DNA of 64,000 nt from Buchnera aphidicola (GTDB lineage: Bacteria; Pseudomonadota; Gammaproteobacteria; Enterobacterales; Enterobacteriaceae): positions 383,674 to 447,673 of the forward strand of contig NZ_LT667500.1 of the NCBI RefSeq assembly GCF_900128725.1, given 5' to 3'. Position 1 is the stretch's first letter. Each line of letters begins with the position of its first letter. The notes beneath the pieces are model-generated. The model did not search any database. It saw only the letters and a program-made list of their open reading frames with translations, and was not told the DNA's origin. Position numbers and translations under genes: made by a program. Of this stretch, positions 20,529 to 30,240 are shown piece by piece.

Positions 20529-21542
20529 TTATAAATCCAAGGCCTTAAAAACTTTATACAAATTTTCTGTACTATAATGTATAGCTTTTTTTTTTCCAAA
20601 TTTTAAAATATCAATTAAATAATCTTCATCTTTTCTGAAACTGAAATATAATTTTTGAATCATAGATATTCGGTCACATACTAGGTCTGATAATTGTTGC
20701 TTAAAACTAGAATATTGGTGATCTTTAAACTCAAGTTCTATTTGAGAAATAGTCTTTTCGGCAAGAGATGAAAAAATTGATAATAAATTGGAAACTCCCG
20801 GCTTTCTTTGGGGATCGTATATAACTTGAGCTGGAAAATCGGAATCAGTTAAAGATCTCTTTAATTTCGAGCGTACAATATTAATGTCATCTAATAAAAA
20901 AATTGTATTGTTGACATTGGCATCTGATTTAGACATTTTTTTTTGTGGATCTTGTAGAGCCATAACGCGAAAACCCGTAGGATTTATTAAAACGCGCGGA
21001 ATAGTAAAAATACCTCCGTATAGTTTATTAAACCGGCGCGCAATATTTTGCGCTAACTCTAGATGTTGTTTTTGATCTAAACCTACTGAAACATAACTTG
21101 TTTGATACAATAAAATGTCAGCAGCCATAAGGACCGGATAACAAAATAAAGACAAGTTAATGTCGACTTGACTATGTTTTGATTTTTGTTTAAATTGAGT
21201 CATTCTAGACAATTCACCAAAATAACAAAAATTACTTAAAAGCCAATATAGTTGGCTATGAGTATGAATTTGAGATTGTACGAAAATAACGTTATTTTCG
21301 GGATCTACCCCGCATGATAAATACAGCGCTACCATATCTAATATTTTTTTAGAAGAATGATATTTTGCGCGTTTTTTTCCAGTAGACATTAAAGCATGTA
21401 AATCAGCAACACAAAAAAAACACTGATAATATTTTTGTAAATTACCCCAACTACACATAGTTCCGCAATAATTCCCTAGAGTCAATGATCCGGTCGGCTG
21501 TATGCCGGTAAACATTACGCTTTTTTTTTTTAATTCTAGCAT
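20529..21542 (-). CDS. trpS: tryptophanyl-tRNA synthetase
   Basis: Class I synthetase charging tRNA-Trp; 337 residues from the ATG at 21542 (E. coli 334). The frame extends to 21587 but the extra residues have no counterpart. The HIGH-like element is TLGN within FTGIQPTGSLTLGNYCG, and the KMSKS loop is exact (KKMSKSDAN). It lies in the aroK-aroB-rpe-trpS order of E. coli, where gph separates rpe and trpS; gph is absent. Confidence 0.97.
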   Translation of the reverse strand: MLELKKKSVMFTGIQPTGSLTLGNYCGTMCSWGNLQKYYQCFFCVADLHALMSTGKKRAKYHSSKKILDMVALYLSCGVDPENNVIFVQSQIHTHSQLYWLLSNFCYFGELSRMTQFKQKSKHSQVDINLSLFCYPVLMAADILLYQTSYVSVGLDQKQHLELAQNIARRFNKLYGGIFTIPRVLINPTGFRVMALQDPQKKMSKSDANVNNTIFLLDDINIVRSKLKRSLTDSDFPAQVIYDPQRKPGVSNLLSIFSSLAEKTISQIELEFKDHQYSSFKQQLSDLVCDRISMIQKLYFSFRKDEDYLIDILKFGKKKAIHYSTENLYKVFKALDL

Positions 21543-21614
21543 ATACAAAAAATCCTTAAACAGAATAATGTTTGTAAATACAAACAAAAATATTAATCTG
21601 AATGTTTGTACACA

Positions 21615-22277
21615 TCAAAGAACAGCATTTTTAAAATTTTGAATTGTATGCACATAATCGGATGACTTAAAAATAGAAGAACCCACGACGACAACATCAG
21701 CACCCGCTTTAATAATGTCTGCAACATTAAAAATATTGATTCCGCCATCAACTGATAACAAAATACTTTTATTGCTTTGATTAATTAGTCTGCGCACATG
21801 TCGAATTTTTTTAAATATATGAGTCAAAAAGCATTGACCTCCAAAACCCGGATTTACAGCCATTACTAAAATTAAATCTAGTTCTTCCATAATATAATCT
21901 AAGCAAGTTAAAGGAGTCGACGGATTAAGAGCGACTCCTGCCCCATAACCCATTTGCTTTATTAGTCGTATTGTTTTATCTAAATGATTAGTTGTTTCTG
22001 GATGAATAGTAATAAATTTAATATTTAAATTAGAAAACAACGAAAGTATCGCATCTACTGGAGAAGCCATTAAATGCACGTCAAAAAATACCTGAATTCC
22101 GTTATCTTGAATAGATCTGAGTATCATCGGACCCATTGTAAAATTCGGCACATAATGATTATCCATTACATCAAAGTGAATTAAATCACAACCTGCCTGT
22201 AAAATTAATTGAATTTCTTGCCCTAAATTACAAAAATTAGCAGATAAAATAGATGGAACTAATAAAAAATTTTTCAT
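21615..22277 (-). CDS. rpe: ribulose-phosphate 3-epimerase
   Basis: Interconverts ribulose 5-phosphate and xylulose 5-phosphate in the pentose phosphate pathway; 220 residues (E. coli 225). TIM-barrel motifs: PSILSANF, HFDVMDNHYVPNFTMGP, FFDVHLMA, MAVNPGFGGQ and VDGGIN. The metal and catalytic residues (His and Asp of HFDVMD, the His of DVHLM, Asp of VDGGI) are present. E. coli has dam and damX between aroB and rpe; both are missing. Confidence 0.97.
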   Translation of the reverse strand: MKNFLLVPSILSANFCNLGQEIQLILQAGCDLIHFDVMDNHYVPNFTMGPMILRSIQDNGIQVFFDVHLMASPVDAILSLFSNLNIKFITIHPETTNHLDKTIRLIKQMGYGAGVALNPSTPLTCLDYIMEELDLILVMAVNPGFGGQCFLTHIFKKIRHVRRLINQSNKSILLSVDGGINIFNVADIIKAGADVVVVGSSIFKSSDYVHTIQNFKNAVL

Positions 22278-22402
22278 TGATTTCCTCTGACACTAATAAT
22301 ACTGTATTATACAGGATCAATATTTTTTCCTAGGTATTAGTTTAAAAATAATATACCTCCTCATATAAAATATTATATCCATATTATATAATTTGATACT
22401 CC

Positions 22403-23515
22403 TTAATATACAAAACTATACGTCTCTACTTGACTCGCTTGAATAGCACGTAGTAAAACATTTGTATCCACGAATGAAACGGTCTTGACTTTTCCGATTG
22501 AAAAAGGCAGCACAAACCGCATAGTATTGTTTAAAACCTTTTTATCTCTTGACATTAAGGAAATATAATCTTGAGGTAACATTTTTTTAGGTCCGCGTAT
22601 AGGCAAACCTGTGATATATAAAATTTTTATTATACTTAATAAATCATGTTTATTTAAAAAATTAGAAAAATAAGATACATAAGAAGCGATAACAATACCC
22701 ACAGACACCGCATTACCGTGTAACCAGTTTCCGTAACCCGTATAAGCTTCAATGGCATGAGCAAAGCTGTGACCTAAATTTAAAAAAATCCTTAAACCAT
22801 TAACTTCTTTTTCATCTTCTTGAACAACTTTAGACTTCAAGGCGCAGCATTTTTTTATACAATGTAACAACGCCTCTTCTTGCAAATCTAATATATTAGA
22901 AATATTTTGCTCTAACCAAATAAAAAACGTCTTTTCAAAAATAATAGCATATTTAATAATTTCCGCCATTCCGGCAATCAAGTGTTGTTTAGGTAAAGAA
23001 GATAGAAAATTAATATCTACAAATACGCCTTGTGGTTGCCAGAAAGTACCTATCATATTTTTTCCTAAAATATGATTTACGCCTGTTTTTCCACCAATGG
23101 AAGCATCTACTTGTGCTAACAAAGTTGTTGGAATTTGAATAAAATTAACACCTCTTTGGTATATAGAAGCAACAAAACCAGTAATATCTCCAACAACTCC
23201 TCCACCCAATGCTATTAATGTTAAATCACGCCCATAAGCTTTTTTTAATAAAAAAGATAATATTTTTTCAACTACAGTTAAAGTTTTATACATTTCTCCA
23301 TCTTGGATAATAAAATAAGGGATATGTTTAATTACATTAAAAACACATGGGTTTTTTTTACTACAAAAGATATTTTGAATAGTATCATTCGTAATTAATA
23401 CACTATTTTTTTTTTTAAAAAAACTAGACAAAATATCTAAATTCGTTAATAATTTAGAACCAATATATATATTATAACTATTTTGGTTTAAAGGAACATG
23501 TATTATCTTTACCAT
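22403..23515 (-). CDS. aroB: 3-dehydroquinate synthase
   Basis: Second step of the shikimate pathway (DAHP to 3-dehydroquinate), NAD and metal dependent; 370 residues (E. coli 362). Conserved: DGE..KT (near 93), GGGVVGD.TGFVAS.Y.RG, PTTLLAQVDASIGGKTGVN and GHSFAHAIE, which supplies metal-binding His. Aromatic amino acid supply is the expected role in an aphid symbiont. Operon with aroK upstream (about 50 bases apart). Confidence 0.97.
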   Translation of the reverse strand: MVKIIHVPLNQNSYNIYIGSKLLTNLDILSSFFKKKNSVLITNDTIQNIFCSKKNPCVFNVIKHIPYFIIQDGEMYKTLTVVEKILSFLLKKAYGRDLTLIALGGGVVGDITGFVASIYQRGVNFIQIPTTLLAQVDASIGGKTGVNHILGKNMIGTFWQPQGVFVDINFLSSLPKQHLIAGMAEIIKYAIIFEKTFFIWLEQNISNILDLQEEALLHCIKKCCALKSKVVQEDEKEVNGLRIFLNLGHSFAHAIEAYTGYGNWLHGNAVSVGIVIASYVSYFSNFLNKHDLLSIIKILYITGLPIRGPKKMLPQDYISLMSRDKKVLNNTMRFVLPFSIGKVKTVSFVDTNVLLRAIQASQVETYSFVY

Positions 23516-23562
23516 TGCTTATTCCTGTTTATATTTGTCTAAAGTAGACACTAGCAACAAAA

Positions 23563-24105
23563 TTAAAAAAATATAGAAAACTCATTCAGATCATACAAGA
23601 GATTAGATATAATTAATCCGGACTTTCTGTTACTAGTATCTATAATAATATTAGCGATATCTCTATATAATGGAGATCTTACCTCTAATAGAGAAGAAAG
23701 CGTTTTTTTGCTAATTTCATGATTTTGAGACAGCAACGGTCTATTTTTATTGGTACTTACTCTTTTTAATTGTTCATGAATTGTAGTTCTCAAATATATA
23801 ACAATTCCTCTAGAAGATAATAAATTTCTCGATTTTAGTGACATAATCGATCCTCCGCCGGTAGCTAAAATTATACCCTTTTCGCCTGTTAACTCTTTAA
23901 TAATTTTTTCTTCTTGAATTCGAAACTCCGGTTCACCCTTTAAATTAAATATATCACATATACTTAATCCCGCTCTTGTTTCAGCCTCTTGATCTACATC
24001 GTAAAACTTCATATTTAATTGAGTAGATAACAGATAACCTATAGTACTCTTTCCTGAGCCCATCGGTCCAACTAAAAAAATGTTTTTCTGTTTATGCACT
24101 TGCAT
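23563..24105 (-). CDS. aroK: shikimate kinase
   Basis: Phosphorylates shikimate in the chorismate pathway; 180 residues from the ATG at 24105 (E. coli 173). A GAGG lies 6 bases before this ATG; the upstream in-frame TTG is rejected. The P-loop GPMGSGKST is at about 13-21, the shikimate-binding DVD and the GGGS turn are present, and the RPLL segment of the lid follows. Followed by aroB as in E. coli. Confidence 0.96.
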   Translation of the reverse strand: MQVHKQKNIFLVGPMGSGKSTIGYLLSTQLNMKFYDVDQEAETRAGLSICDIFNLKGEPEFRIQEEKIIKELTGEKGIILATGGGSIMSLKSRNLLSSRGIVIYLRTTIHEQLKRVSTNKNRPLLSQNHEISKKTLSSLLEVRSPLYRDIANIIIDTSNRKSGLIISNLLYDLNEFSIFF

Positions 24106-24314
24106 GAAAACCCTCAAAATAATATAAAAAAATAAAATAAAGAAATATTATAAATCATTTACAATCATTCATATACAGTATAACGTATTTTTTTAGTAAT
24201 TTGATGTAAATACTGCTTGTATAAAACGCAAATCTTGCTTTTAAAAAATAATTTTTTATATTATAATTAATATATAAAGTATTAATATATACTTTGTAAG
24301 AGCATACAAAAAAC

Positions 24315-24402
24315 GGTGAGATGTCCGAGTGGCTGAAGGAGCATGCCTGGAAAGCATGTATATTTTAAACGAGTATCAAGGGTTCGAATCCCTTTCTCAC
24401 CA
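24315..24402 (+). tRNA. tRNA-Ser (anticodon GGA)
   Basis: An 88-base class II tRNA. The acceptor arm is GGTGAGA/TCTCACC, the D-loop has GAGTGGCTGAAGG, the anticodon loop is CTGGAAA and there is a long variable arm before GGTTCGAATCC. The GGA anticodon reads UCC and UCU. The 3' CCA is not clearly encoded and must be added. The discriminator appears to be A rather than the usual G of serine tRNAs. Confidence 0.95.
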
Positions 24403-24687
24403 TGAAAATCTTATATACTAAAAATAAAAAACAAAGTTAAATTATTGCATCTAAATATTCAGTCAATAAATTTTTCGGTACCATTTTTAACGAGCGGTTA
24501 ACAAAATTGTTATCAAATATACTGATACAATATATCGACCACAAAAAATCTATTCATAAGCAGATTCAACAAAATGCTTTTCATATGAACTAATAATTAT
24601 ATAAAAAAAATAAAAACAAGTTGTCTTGCATTCAATATTAATGCATATATCACATGTGTTGCTAAAAAGCTAATTAATATGTTAAAA

Positions 24688-25269
24688 CTAATAATACGAG
24701 TGCTGTCCTGAAACATGATTTGTAACATCTTGAACGCCAGTAATCTCTGGAAAATATTTCATTAATTTTGCTTCTATTCCCGACTTTAATGTCATATCTA
24801 TCATAGAGCAACCGTTACAACCTCCTAAAAATTGTAGAATGACGACTTTAGAACTACTAATTTTAATTAGCCGAACAGAACCACCGTGCAGCGCAAGTGT
24901 TGGATTAACTTTAACGAATAAAAAATTTTTTATATCTCTTTCTAATTGAGAAACTGGTCGCGATATTTTTAAAGATTTTGCATGGGGAGCCTTTAAAGTA
25001 ATTTGAATCCCTAAATCATTTTGAATCAAGTCAATTTCAGTGTTCCTTAAAAAAGGAACTAAAAACCTGTTAACGTAGATATTAAATCCATTAAAAGAAA
25101 ACTTTTTATCACAAGCATCATCAATCTCTTGATTATCACAGTATGCCAAGCCACATTCAGCGTGCATGGTCCCAGGTGAATTAATAAAAATTCTAATATT
25201 TGTTTCATTTTTTTGCTTAGATAATAATTGTATTATATATCGACGAGCTTGACGAGAGATAGTAATCAT
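24688..25269 (-). CDS. nfuA: Fe-S biogenesis protein NfuA
   Basis: NfuA carries 4Fe-4S clusters to target enzymes; 193 residues (E. coli 191). The N-terminal degenerate A-type scaffold domain (about 1-95) lacks cluster cysteines, and the C-terminal Nfu domain holds GGCNGCSM with Cys151 and Cys154, then the family ending GQHSYY. It probably works downstream of the Isc proteins encoded at the other end of the window. In E. coli nfuA lies near bioH, as here. Confidence 0.97.
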   Translation of the reverse strand: MITISRQARRYIIQLLSKQKNETNIRIFINSPGTMHAECGLAYCDNQEIDDACDKKFSFNGFNIYVNRFLVPFLRNTEIDLIQNDLGIQITLKAPHAKSLKISRPVSQLERDIKNFLFVKVNPTLALHGGSVRLIKISSSKVVILQFLGGCNGCSMIDMTLKSGIEAKLMKYFPEITGVQDVTNHVSGQHSYY

Positions 25270-25381
25270 AGAATTTTTCTGTATAATATGTTATTATTAG
25301 ATTTTTAAAAATAATAGAGATATATATAGTTTTTTACAATTAATTTTTTATTTACAAAAAATTTATATAAAAACCACTTGA

Positions 25382-26179
25382 ATGAAAAAAAAAAATAAAA
25401 AAATATATTGGTCTATTCAAGGCAAGGGAAAAATCAACATAGTTTTTTTTCATGGATGGGGAATCTACTCCATTGTATGGAAAAATATTGTTAATTTACT
25501 AAAACCATATTTTACATTACATTTAATAGACTTGCCTGGATTTGGAAAAAGCATTTATTACCCGATCATGACATTTAAACAATTATCCCAATATTTATTA
25601 AAAAAAACAAAAAATAAGGTAATATGGCTAGGATGGTCCATGGGAGGATTAATAGCTCATTATTTAGGCTATTATTTCCCTAATCAAACTCTTGCTGTCA
25701 TCTACGTAACTTCATCGCCTTATTTTATAAGAGAAAAAAAATGGCCCGGCACTACCATAGACACATTAAATGTTATGAAAAAGAATATATTGTTTAATTA
25801 TGAAGAATTTTTTAAACAATTTATCATCTTGCACGCATTAAACTCCCAACAAAAAGATGTTCTAAATGTTAAAAAAAAATATTTATTTTTAAAAAAATAT
25901 CCTAATCCAAAAAAAAAATCTATTGAAGTAGGATATCAGTGGTTAACCAAAACCGATCAGAGAAATCAAAAACTTTCTCATCATATTCCAATATTACGAA
26001 TATATGGTGCACTAGATAATCTTGTCCCAATACAAACGTGTTATCACGCCAATTTGCTATGGCCTCATAGTAATTATTATATTATTGCTCATGCAAGACA
26101 TGCACCTTTTTTATCTCATCCTCATGCTTTTTGTAACATTATAAATAAATTTATACAAGAAAAGACTTTATTGCGTTAA
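25382..26179 (+). CDS. bioH: pimeloyl-ACP methyl ester esterase BioH
   Basis: Alpha/beta hydrolase of 265 residues (E. coli 256) that frees pimeloyl-ACP from its methyl ester in biotin synthesis. The oxyanion-hole HGWG (24-27), the nucleophile elbow GWSMGG with Ser86, Asp212 (DNLVP) and His240 (RHAPF) form the triad, and SSP and LWPHS segments match BioH rather than other hydrolases. It diverges from nfuA, as in E. coli. The C-terminal half is Lys-rich but shows no disruption. Whether bioC and bioF exist elsewhere cannot be seen here. Confidence 0.93.
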   Translation: MKKKNKKIYWSIQGKGKINIVFFHGWGIYSIVWKNIVNLLKPYFTLHLIDLPGFGKSIYYPIMTFKQLSQYLLKKTKNKVIWLGWSMGGLIAHYLGYYFPNQTLAVIYVTSSPYFIREKKWPGTTIDTLNVMKKNILFNYEEFFKQFIILHALNSQQKDVLNVKKKYLFLKKYPNPKKKSIEVGYQWLTKTDQRNQKLSHHIPILRIYGALDNLVPIQTCYHANLLWPHSNYYIIAHARHAPFLSHPHAFCNIINKFIQEKTLLR

Positions 26180-26243
26180 CTAGGCATATACAAAAATTGT
26201 ATTAATTTTCATTATTATCTATACATAAAAAAATTATAAAAAA

Positions 26244-26786
26244 CTAAAACGGAATATCGTCATCATCAAAATCAATCTTTGATGCTGTATCCACTAAATG
26301 GGATTTATCATTATATTCTGAAGAAAGGTCATTATTAACATTTTTTTCAGAAAGGTTAGAAGTAGTTAAATTTTTGTCTAGGGCAATAGGCGTTTTTTTA
26401 TTACCAGAAGATTCTGGATTCATATTGCTGTTTGTGTTGCGAGAACCTAACATTTGCATAGATCCAGTAACACTAACTACGACTTCAGTTGTATAACGAT
26501 CCAGTCCATTTTGATCTTTCCATTTACGCGTTTGTAGAGATCCCTCAATATATACTTGAGATCCTTTTTTCAAATATTGACCAGAAATTTCTGCTATTTT
26601 ACCAAACAAAACTACACGATGCCATTCAGTTTTTTCTTTAGTTTCACCTGTATTTTTGTCTCGCCAAACATCAGAGGTAGCAATAGTAATATTCACTACC
26701 GCCCCGCCATTAGGCATATAACGAACATCAGGATCTTGACCTAAATAACCGATCAAAATAACTTTATTTACACCTCTACTTGCCAT
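26244..26786 (-). CDS. ssb: single-stranded DNA-binding protein
   Basis: SSB coats single-stranded DNA in replication and repair; 180 residues (E. coli 178). The N-terminal OB fold (about 1-110) is well conserved ([55 protein letters not shown]). A low-complexity Asn/Ser linker follows, and the acidic tip ends DFDDDDIPF, the motif that recruits repair and replication proteins. Convergent with bioH. Confidence 0.98.
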   Translation of the reverse strand: MASRGVNKVILIGYLGQDPDVRYMPNGGAVVNITIATSDVWRDKNTGETKEKTEWHRVVLFGKIAEISGQYLKKGSQVYIEGSLQTRKWKDQNGLDRYTTEVVVSVTGSMQMLGSRNTNSNMNPESSGNKKTPIALDKNLTTSNLSEKNVNNDLSSEYNDKSHLVDTASKIDFDDDDIPF

Positions 26787-27065
26787 GCTATTAACCCAAA
26801 TATTATTAGTCTCAAAGTAAAATAATTATAATTAATATGTCATTAAATAAAAAAAACATAATTTCATAATCTTCATCGATATTCAGAAATTTAGTTATTC
26901 TGAAAGCATACATCTTAAAATTTTATACAAATAACTTGATATAAAGATATATCATTATACTAAATTTATACAATGATTCATAATATATTTTAAAAAAAAA
27001 ATTAAAATATGATATTCTTGTTGATATCAGCAAATCATATCATTAAAAATATTAAAATACCTAAT

Positions 27066-28052
27066 ATGAAAAAAAATAATTTAAATATATTTTCAGTAGC
27101 CCCGATGCTGAAATATACTGATAAACATTGTTTATTTTTTTATAGACAATTAACAAAAAAAGCATTTTTATATACCGAAATGATTACTAGCCAGCAAATC
27201 TTAAAAAAAAAATTAATATTTAAAAGCAAAGAAATTAAAAAAACAAAACCTATAGCAATACAATTAGCTGGCAATGACCCAATAAATTTATCTAAATGTG
27301 CTAAAATTGCATACTCTAAAGGATTTGATGAAATTAATTTAAATATCGGCTGTCCATCACAAAACGCTCAATTTGGAAATTTTGGTGTGTGCTTAATGCA
27401 CAACGCCGCTTTAGTGTATCAGTTAATAAAGTCAATATACTTTTCTGTCCCAATACCTATTAGCATAAAAATAAGGTTAGGGACTAGTAAACATCATAGT
27501 TATCAGTTTCTTAGTCAATTTATTCGCCGAGTATCAAAAAATAAATATTGTATTAAATTTATTATACATGCTAGAATTGCTGATTTGAGAATTAATAATA
27601 CAAAAAAAAATCGCAATATACCTTTATTAAACTATCAATTTGTATATCAAATAAAAAAAGATTTTCCTCATTTAAAAATTATTTTAAATGGAGGAATCAA
27701 GTCTATTCAGGAAATTAAATATCACTTAAAGCACGTTGATGGCGTAATGATGGGCAGAGGAATATACAAAAATCCGTTACTTTTATGTAAAATCAATACA
27801 GAAATATTTGCTCAAAAAAATATCTCGTTAAATAAGTGTTTCCAAACAATGCTGATATACATTAATCAAGAGACATGTACCGGAACACCTATTTTTCATA
27901 TTATGAAACACATGTTACATATCTTTTATAATCACCCTCAAGCAAAAAAATGGAAAAAATATGTTTTATCTTACATAAATAAAAAAAAAAACATATATAA
28001 GTTATTTAAAAAAATATCTGAAAACTTTAACCGAAAAATATTACTGGATTAA
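27066..28052 (+). CDS. dusA: tRNA-dihydrouridine synthase A
   Basis: FMN enzyme reducing U20 of tRNA D-loops to dihydrouridine. I start at the ATG at 27066 (MKKNNLNIFSVAPML), 328 residues; an in-frame TTG or ATG upstream would add about 19 residues without homology. Conserved: SVAPMLKYTD, LYTEM, EINLNIGCPS, the active cysteine in FGVCLM, FIIHAR, LNGGI and GVMMGRG. The C-terminal helical domain that grips tRNA is present. Stands alone, upstream of dnaB. Confidence 0.96.
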   Translation: MKKNNLNIFSVAPMLKYTDKHCLFFYRQLTKKAFLYTEMITSQQILKKKLIFKSKEIKKTKPIAIQLAGNDPINLSKCAKIAYSKGFDEINLNIGCPSQNAQFGNFGVCLMHNAALVYQLIKSIYFSVPIPISIKIRLGTSKHHSYQFLSQFIRRVSKNKYCIKFIIHARIADLRINNTKKNRNIPLLNYQFVYQIKKDFPHLKIILNGGIKSIQEIKYHLKHVDGVMMGRGIYKNPLLLCKINTEIFAQKNISLNKCFQTMLIYINQETCTGTPIFHIMKHMLHIFYNHPQAKKWKKYVLSYINKKKNIYKLFKKISENFNRKILLD

Positions 28053-28369
28053 TTATTCAGGCATGAATTGATATTTAAAAAAAATATTTTATATATAACT
28101 ACTTGTTGAGGTAAAAATTTAAATCACTTCCAATACGTCGAAAAATATATTTACAAATATAGCAAACGTACTAGGCTAAAAAATTTTTACTTTCATAGAT
28201 TTTATATATTCTTGAATTATATTTTTTAATAAAGCAAAATATCAGATATATTTCTATTACTCTAAATTAAAAAATTTTCCTTAAAAATATTAACATATAC
28301 TCTAAAAACATAATTTATATCATATCTTAAAAGTATATTTTAGAGATTTGTGTAGAGAAACTGCTATTT
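28053..28369. other. intergenic, no gene seen
   Basis: A 317-base AT-rich stretch between dusA and dnaB with no open frame or RNA fold that I recognise. It should hold the dnaB promoter. No clear Shine-Dalgarno precedes the dnaB ATG. Confidence 0.45.
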
Positions 28370-29740
28370 ATGATAGAAAAAAAAAATACAATGCAACTTA
28401 AAATCCCTCCACACTCATTAGAAGCTGAACAGTCGGTATTAGGAGGGTTAATGCTAGATAATCAACAATGGGATATAATTTCTGAACATATTGTCATGGA
28501 AGATTTTTATAACCGACAACATCAATTAATTTTTTGTGAAATGAAATGCTTGATGGAAAAAGGTTCACCAATAGATCTAATTACTTTATCTGAATCGTTA
28601 GAACAGAAAGGAGAATTAAATAGCGTAGGTAAATTTTCATATTTAGCTGAAATTTCAAAAAATACACCTAGTGTCACTAATATCGTAGCCTATGCGGAGA
28701 TAATAAGAGAAAGAGCAATTATAAGAGAAATTATTGTAGCCGCACATAATATTGCATATGCAGGATATTATCCGAAAGGAAGGAAAAGCGCAGAACTATT
28801 AGATTACGCTGAATCGAGAGTATTTAAAATTTCAGAAATGCGGGTAAAAAATAATGACGGACCGAAAAACATAGAAAAAATTTTAGATACTACAATTCAA
28901 TCCATTGAAAAATTAATCAATAATCCTAACAACGGAATTACAGGCTTAAATACCGGATATCATGATTTAAATAAAAAAACATCAGGATTACAAAAATCAG
29001 ATCTGATTATTATTGCCGCCCGACCCTCTATGGGTAAAACAACATTTGCAATGAATTTATGCGAAAATACCGCTTTATTATATGAAAAACCAATTTTAAT
29101 TTTTAGTTTAGAGATGCCAGGAGAGCAGATCATGATACGAATGCTGTCTTCTTTGTCACGAGTAAATCAATCTAAAATTCGAACCGGACAATTAAACGAT
29201 GAAGAATGGAGCCGTATATCAAGTACTATAAATATTTTATTAAAAAAAAAAAATATTTACATTGATGATTCATCTGGACTGACGCCTAATGAAGTTCGAT
29301 CTCGTTCACGTAAAATATACAGGGAAAATAATGGATTAAGTTTAATAATGATTGATTACCTTCAGTTAATTAAAATACCGTCACTATCTGGCAACCGTAC
29401 TCTAGAAATAGCCGAAATTTCAAGAACATTAAAATCATTAGCTAAAGAATTAAATATTCCTATTATCGCGTTATCACAGTTAAACCGATCTCTTGAGCAA
29501 AGATCTGATAAAAGACCAGTAAATTCTGATCTGAGAGAATCCGGATCATTAGAACAAGATGCTGATTTAATTTTATTTATTTATCGAGATGAATTGTATC
29601 ATGAAAATAGTGAATTAAAAGGAATCGCAGAAATTATCATAGGAAAACAAAGAAACGGACCAACGGGGACAATACGGTTAACATTTAACGGACAATGGTC
29701 CAGATTTGATAACTATGCTAATCCTGAATATCATTTTTAA
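28370..29740 (+). CDS. dnaB: replicative DNA helicase DnaB
   Basis: Hexameric replication-fork helicase; 456 residues (E. coli 471). The N-terminal primase-interacting domain starts at PPHSLEAEQSVLGGLM; after a linker, the RecA-like domain has the Walker A ARPSMGKTT (about 218-226), Walker B LIMIDYLQLI, and the arginine finger region near the C-terminus (KQRNGPTGTI). The gene contains an in-frame run of 12 A at 29242-29253 (encoding LKKKN), a possible slippage site. Confidence 0.98.
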   Translation: MIEKKNTMQLKIPPHSLEAEQSVLGGLMLDNQQWDIISEHIVMEDFYNRQHQLIFCEMKCLMEKGSPIDLITLSESLEQKGELNSVGKFSYLAEISKNTPSVTNIVAYAEIIRERAIIREIIVAAHNIAYAGYYPKGRKSAELLDYAESRVFKISEMRVKNNDGPKNIEKILDTTIQSIEKLINNPNNGITGLNTGYHDLNKKTSGLQKSDLIIIAARPSMGKTTFAMNLCENTALLYEKPILIFSLEMPGEQIMIRMLSSLSRVNQSKIRTGQLNDEEWSRISSTINILLKKKNIYIDDSSGLTPNEVRSRSRKIYRENNGLSLIMIDYLQLIKIPSLSGNRTLEIAEISRTLKSLAKELNIPIIALSQLNRSLEQRSDKRPVNSDLRESGSLEQDADLILFIYRDELYHENSELKGIAEIIIGKQRNGPTGTIRLTFNGQWSRFDNYANPEYHF

Positions 29741-30240
29741 AAACTCAAGCCAATTAAAAGATATATAGAATATACTTATTAATTAAAAGTTTTTACAAAA
29801 ATACAAAAATAAGGATTTTGAATAGCTCTATGATATCAAAAAAAATAAAAACAAGCATATTTATTTAGTTCATTGTATCACGGGACTATTTTCTAAAAAT
29901 CTTCGTATAGATTTAATAATATTAATAAAATTGAATATTAAAATAAAAAATATTCACAATAATCCTAACGAAAACATCAAAAAAAAATAAATTACTTTTT
30001 ATACACGATTTATTTATTAATAATATATTTTATGCATATGTACTTTAAGAACCTTCCATCATTATATAAATAAGTATATAATAGTTATTCAAACAACTAA
30101 TTGATTACATAATGATGGCTATAGCGCATACTAAAAAACAGAAACTATTTTTTAGTATGCGCTATTTAAAAGCATAATTATTTATATTTGATTTATATCC
30201 CTTAACTTTTTAAAACTTACCTATTTTGCAATTCTTAAAT
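29741..30240. other. 500-base intergenic spacer with a strong hairpin
   Basis: No open frame or RNA gene is recognisable between dnaB and ruvX. In E. coli ruvX follows gshB and yqgE, so this spacer may be what remains of deleted genes, but I can see no residual homology. The one clear structure is the inverted repeat at 30121-30165, listed separately. Confidence 0.5.
30121..30165. terminator. perfect 18-bp inverted repeat
   Basis: ATAGCGCATACTAAAAAA at 30121-30138 is matched exactly by its complement at 30148-30165 with a 9-base loop. The GC-containing outer half with a T-run inside the right arm gives a very stable hairpin for this genome. It may terminate dnaB transcription, although it lies 380 bases past dnaB, or protect an RNA end. 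Both strands would fold alike. Confidence 0.55.

Noticed and set aside
29242-29253. Frameshift in dnaB at its 12-A run
   Set aside because: The frame is correct across the run and the protein is complete on both sides; listed only as a slippage-prone site.
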